Shown: one piece after another, positions 6,121 through 6,188 of the stretch | Layout of the letters: every line of letters begins with the position of its first letter | Position numbering within the stretch: the stretch's first letter is position 1 | NCBI GenBank assembly: GCA_001508835.1 | Contig: LGFB01000083.1 | Coordinates: 1 to 6,188 of the forward strand | Direction: 5' to 3' | Length of the DNA: 6,188 bases | Source of the DNA: a bacterium 42_11 | Lineage (GTDB): Bacteria; Synergistota; GBS-1 | Notes under the pieces: generated by a model | What the model was told of the DNA's origin: nothing | The model's input: only the letters and a program-made list of their open reading frames with translations | The model's database searches: none | Position numbers and translations under genes: made by a program

Positions 6121-6188
6121 AAACTCTCGTCCAAAGAGAAAATCGGCTATACGCCGACCACCCCCGGAGGGAACCCGCGCCGCAGGCT
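6121..6188 (-). other. GC-rich non-coding sequence upstream of the terminator; possible structured leader
   Basis: Positions 6151-6188 are 30/38 G+C, far above the neighbouring genes. A 5-bp hairpin, TCGGC-TATAC-GCCGA in plus orientation, lies at 6143-6157. A CTCT/AGAG pair on the minus strand gives a second weak hairpin closer to the terminator. High GC in otherwise AT-leaning DNA fits a structured RNA such as a leader, but no known RNA family is recognised with confidence. In one minus-strand frame the visible codons end in Val-Val-Gly-Val-stop (stop 6149-6147). That could be the end of a short leader peptide, the end of an upstream gene, or chance. The 5' part is outside the window. Confidence 0.35.

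Noticed and set aside
6152..6165. T-box-like motif on the minus strand (GGGGGTGGTCGGCG compared with AGGGTGGNACCGCG)
   Set aside because: The GGGTGGT core matches, and UGGU would suit an ACCA tRNA end, but the conserved ACC is missing. The downstream CCCU needed to close the antiterminator stem is absent in the expected place, and stem I is off the window. It is too weak to call.
6022..6186. Minus-strand frame open from the window edge through the terminator to a TAG at 6024-6022
   Set aside because: It runs through the terminator stem and the ilvN ribosome-binding site, its translation is Gly/Pro/Arg-rich then Leu/Phe-rich as dictated by the hairpin and T-tract, and it overlaps the ilvN start. 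It is open by base composition.
1..6188. CRISPR arrays, insertion sequences, attachment sites, tRNA or rRNA genes
   Set aside because: No regularly spaced direct repeats, transposase-like frames, terminal repeats with target duplications, or tRNA cloverleaf/TTCRA signatures were seen.

Overview
The window suggests a bacterium. Most genes have strong Shine-Dalgarno sites (for example AGGAGGT before ilvC), genes are tightly packed with 1-17 nt overlaps or short gaps, and one intrinsic terminator has a U-rich tail. The protein-coding DNA is moderately AT-rich, while three non-coding spots (1229-1263, 6076-6120 and 6151-6188) are strikingly GC-rich. Lys/Glu-rich proteins together with GC-rich hairpins in AT-leaning DNA would fit a thermophilic anaerobe, but this is inference and I cannot name the phylum.

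Layout. Positions 1-1217 (+ strand) hold the 3' end of an OppD/DppD-type ATPase gene and a complete OppF/DppF-type ATPase gene that overlaps it by 17 nt. They are the distal end of a peptide or nickel-type ABC importer operon whose other genes lie to the left. Positions 1218-1270 are a convergent intergenic spacer filled by a strong inverted-repeat structure. Positions 1271-6038 (- strand, read right to left) are a compact branched-chain amino acid operon in the order ilvN-ilvB-ilvC-leuA. Positions 6039-6188 are the operon's 5' side: a Shine-Dalgarno site, a perfect TATAAT, a strong intrinsic terminator pointing toward ilvN, and a roughly 80% GC stretch running off the window.

How the genes work together. 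IlvB (catalytic) with IlvN (regulatory) forms acetohydroxyacid synthase, which makes 2-acetolactate and 2-aceto-2-hydroxybutyrate. IlvC isomerises and reduces these to the dihydroxy acids. The dehydratase IlvD is absent here and must be elsewhere. LeuA condenses the resulting 2-ketoisovalerate with acetyl-CoA and commits carbon to leucine. LeuB, LeuC and LeuD are also not in the window. The Opp/Dpp ATPases are a separate convergent unit; their link to the pathway is only that both supply amino acids.

Assessment. The coding content is conventional. The parts worth a second look are non-coding: the terminator just ahead of ilvN (leader attenuator, or end of an upstream unit), the GC-rich sequence before it, and the three-way-junction-like repeat at the operon's 3' end. 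I found no clear evidence of a new biological system.
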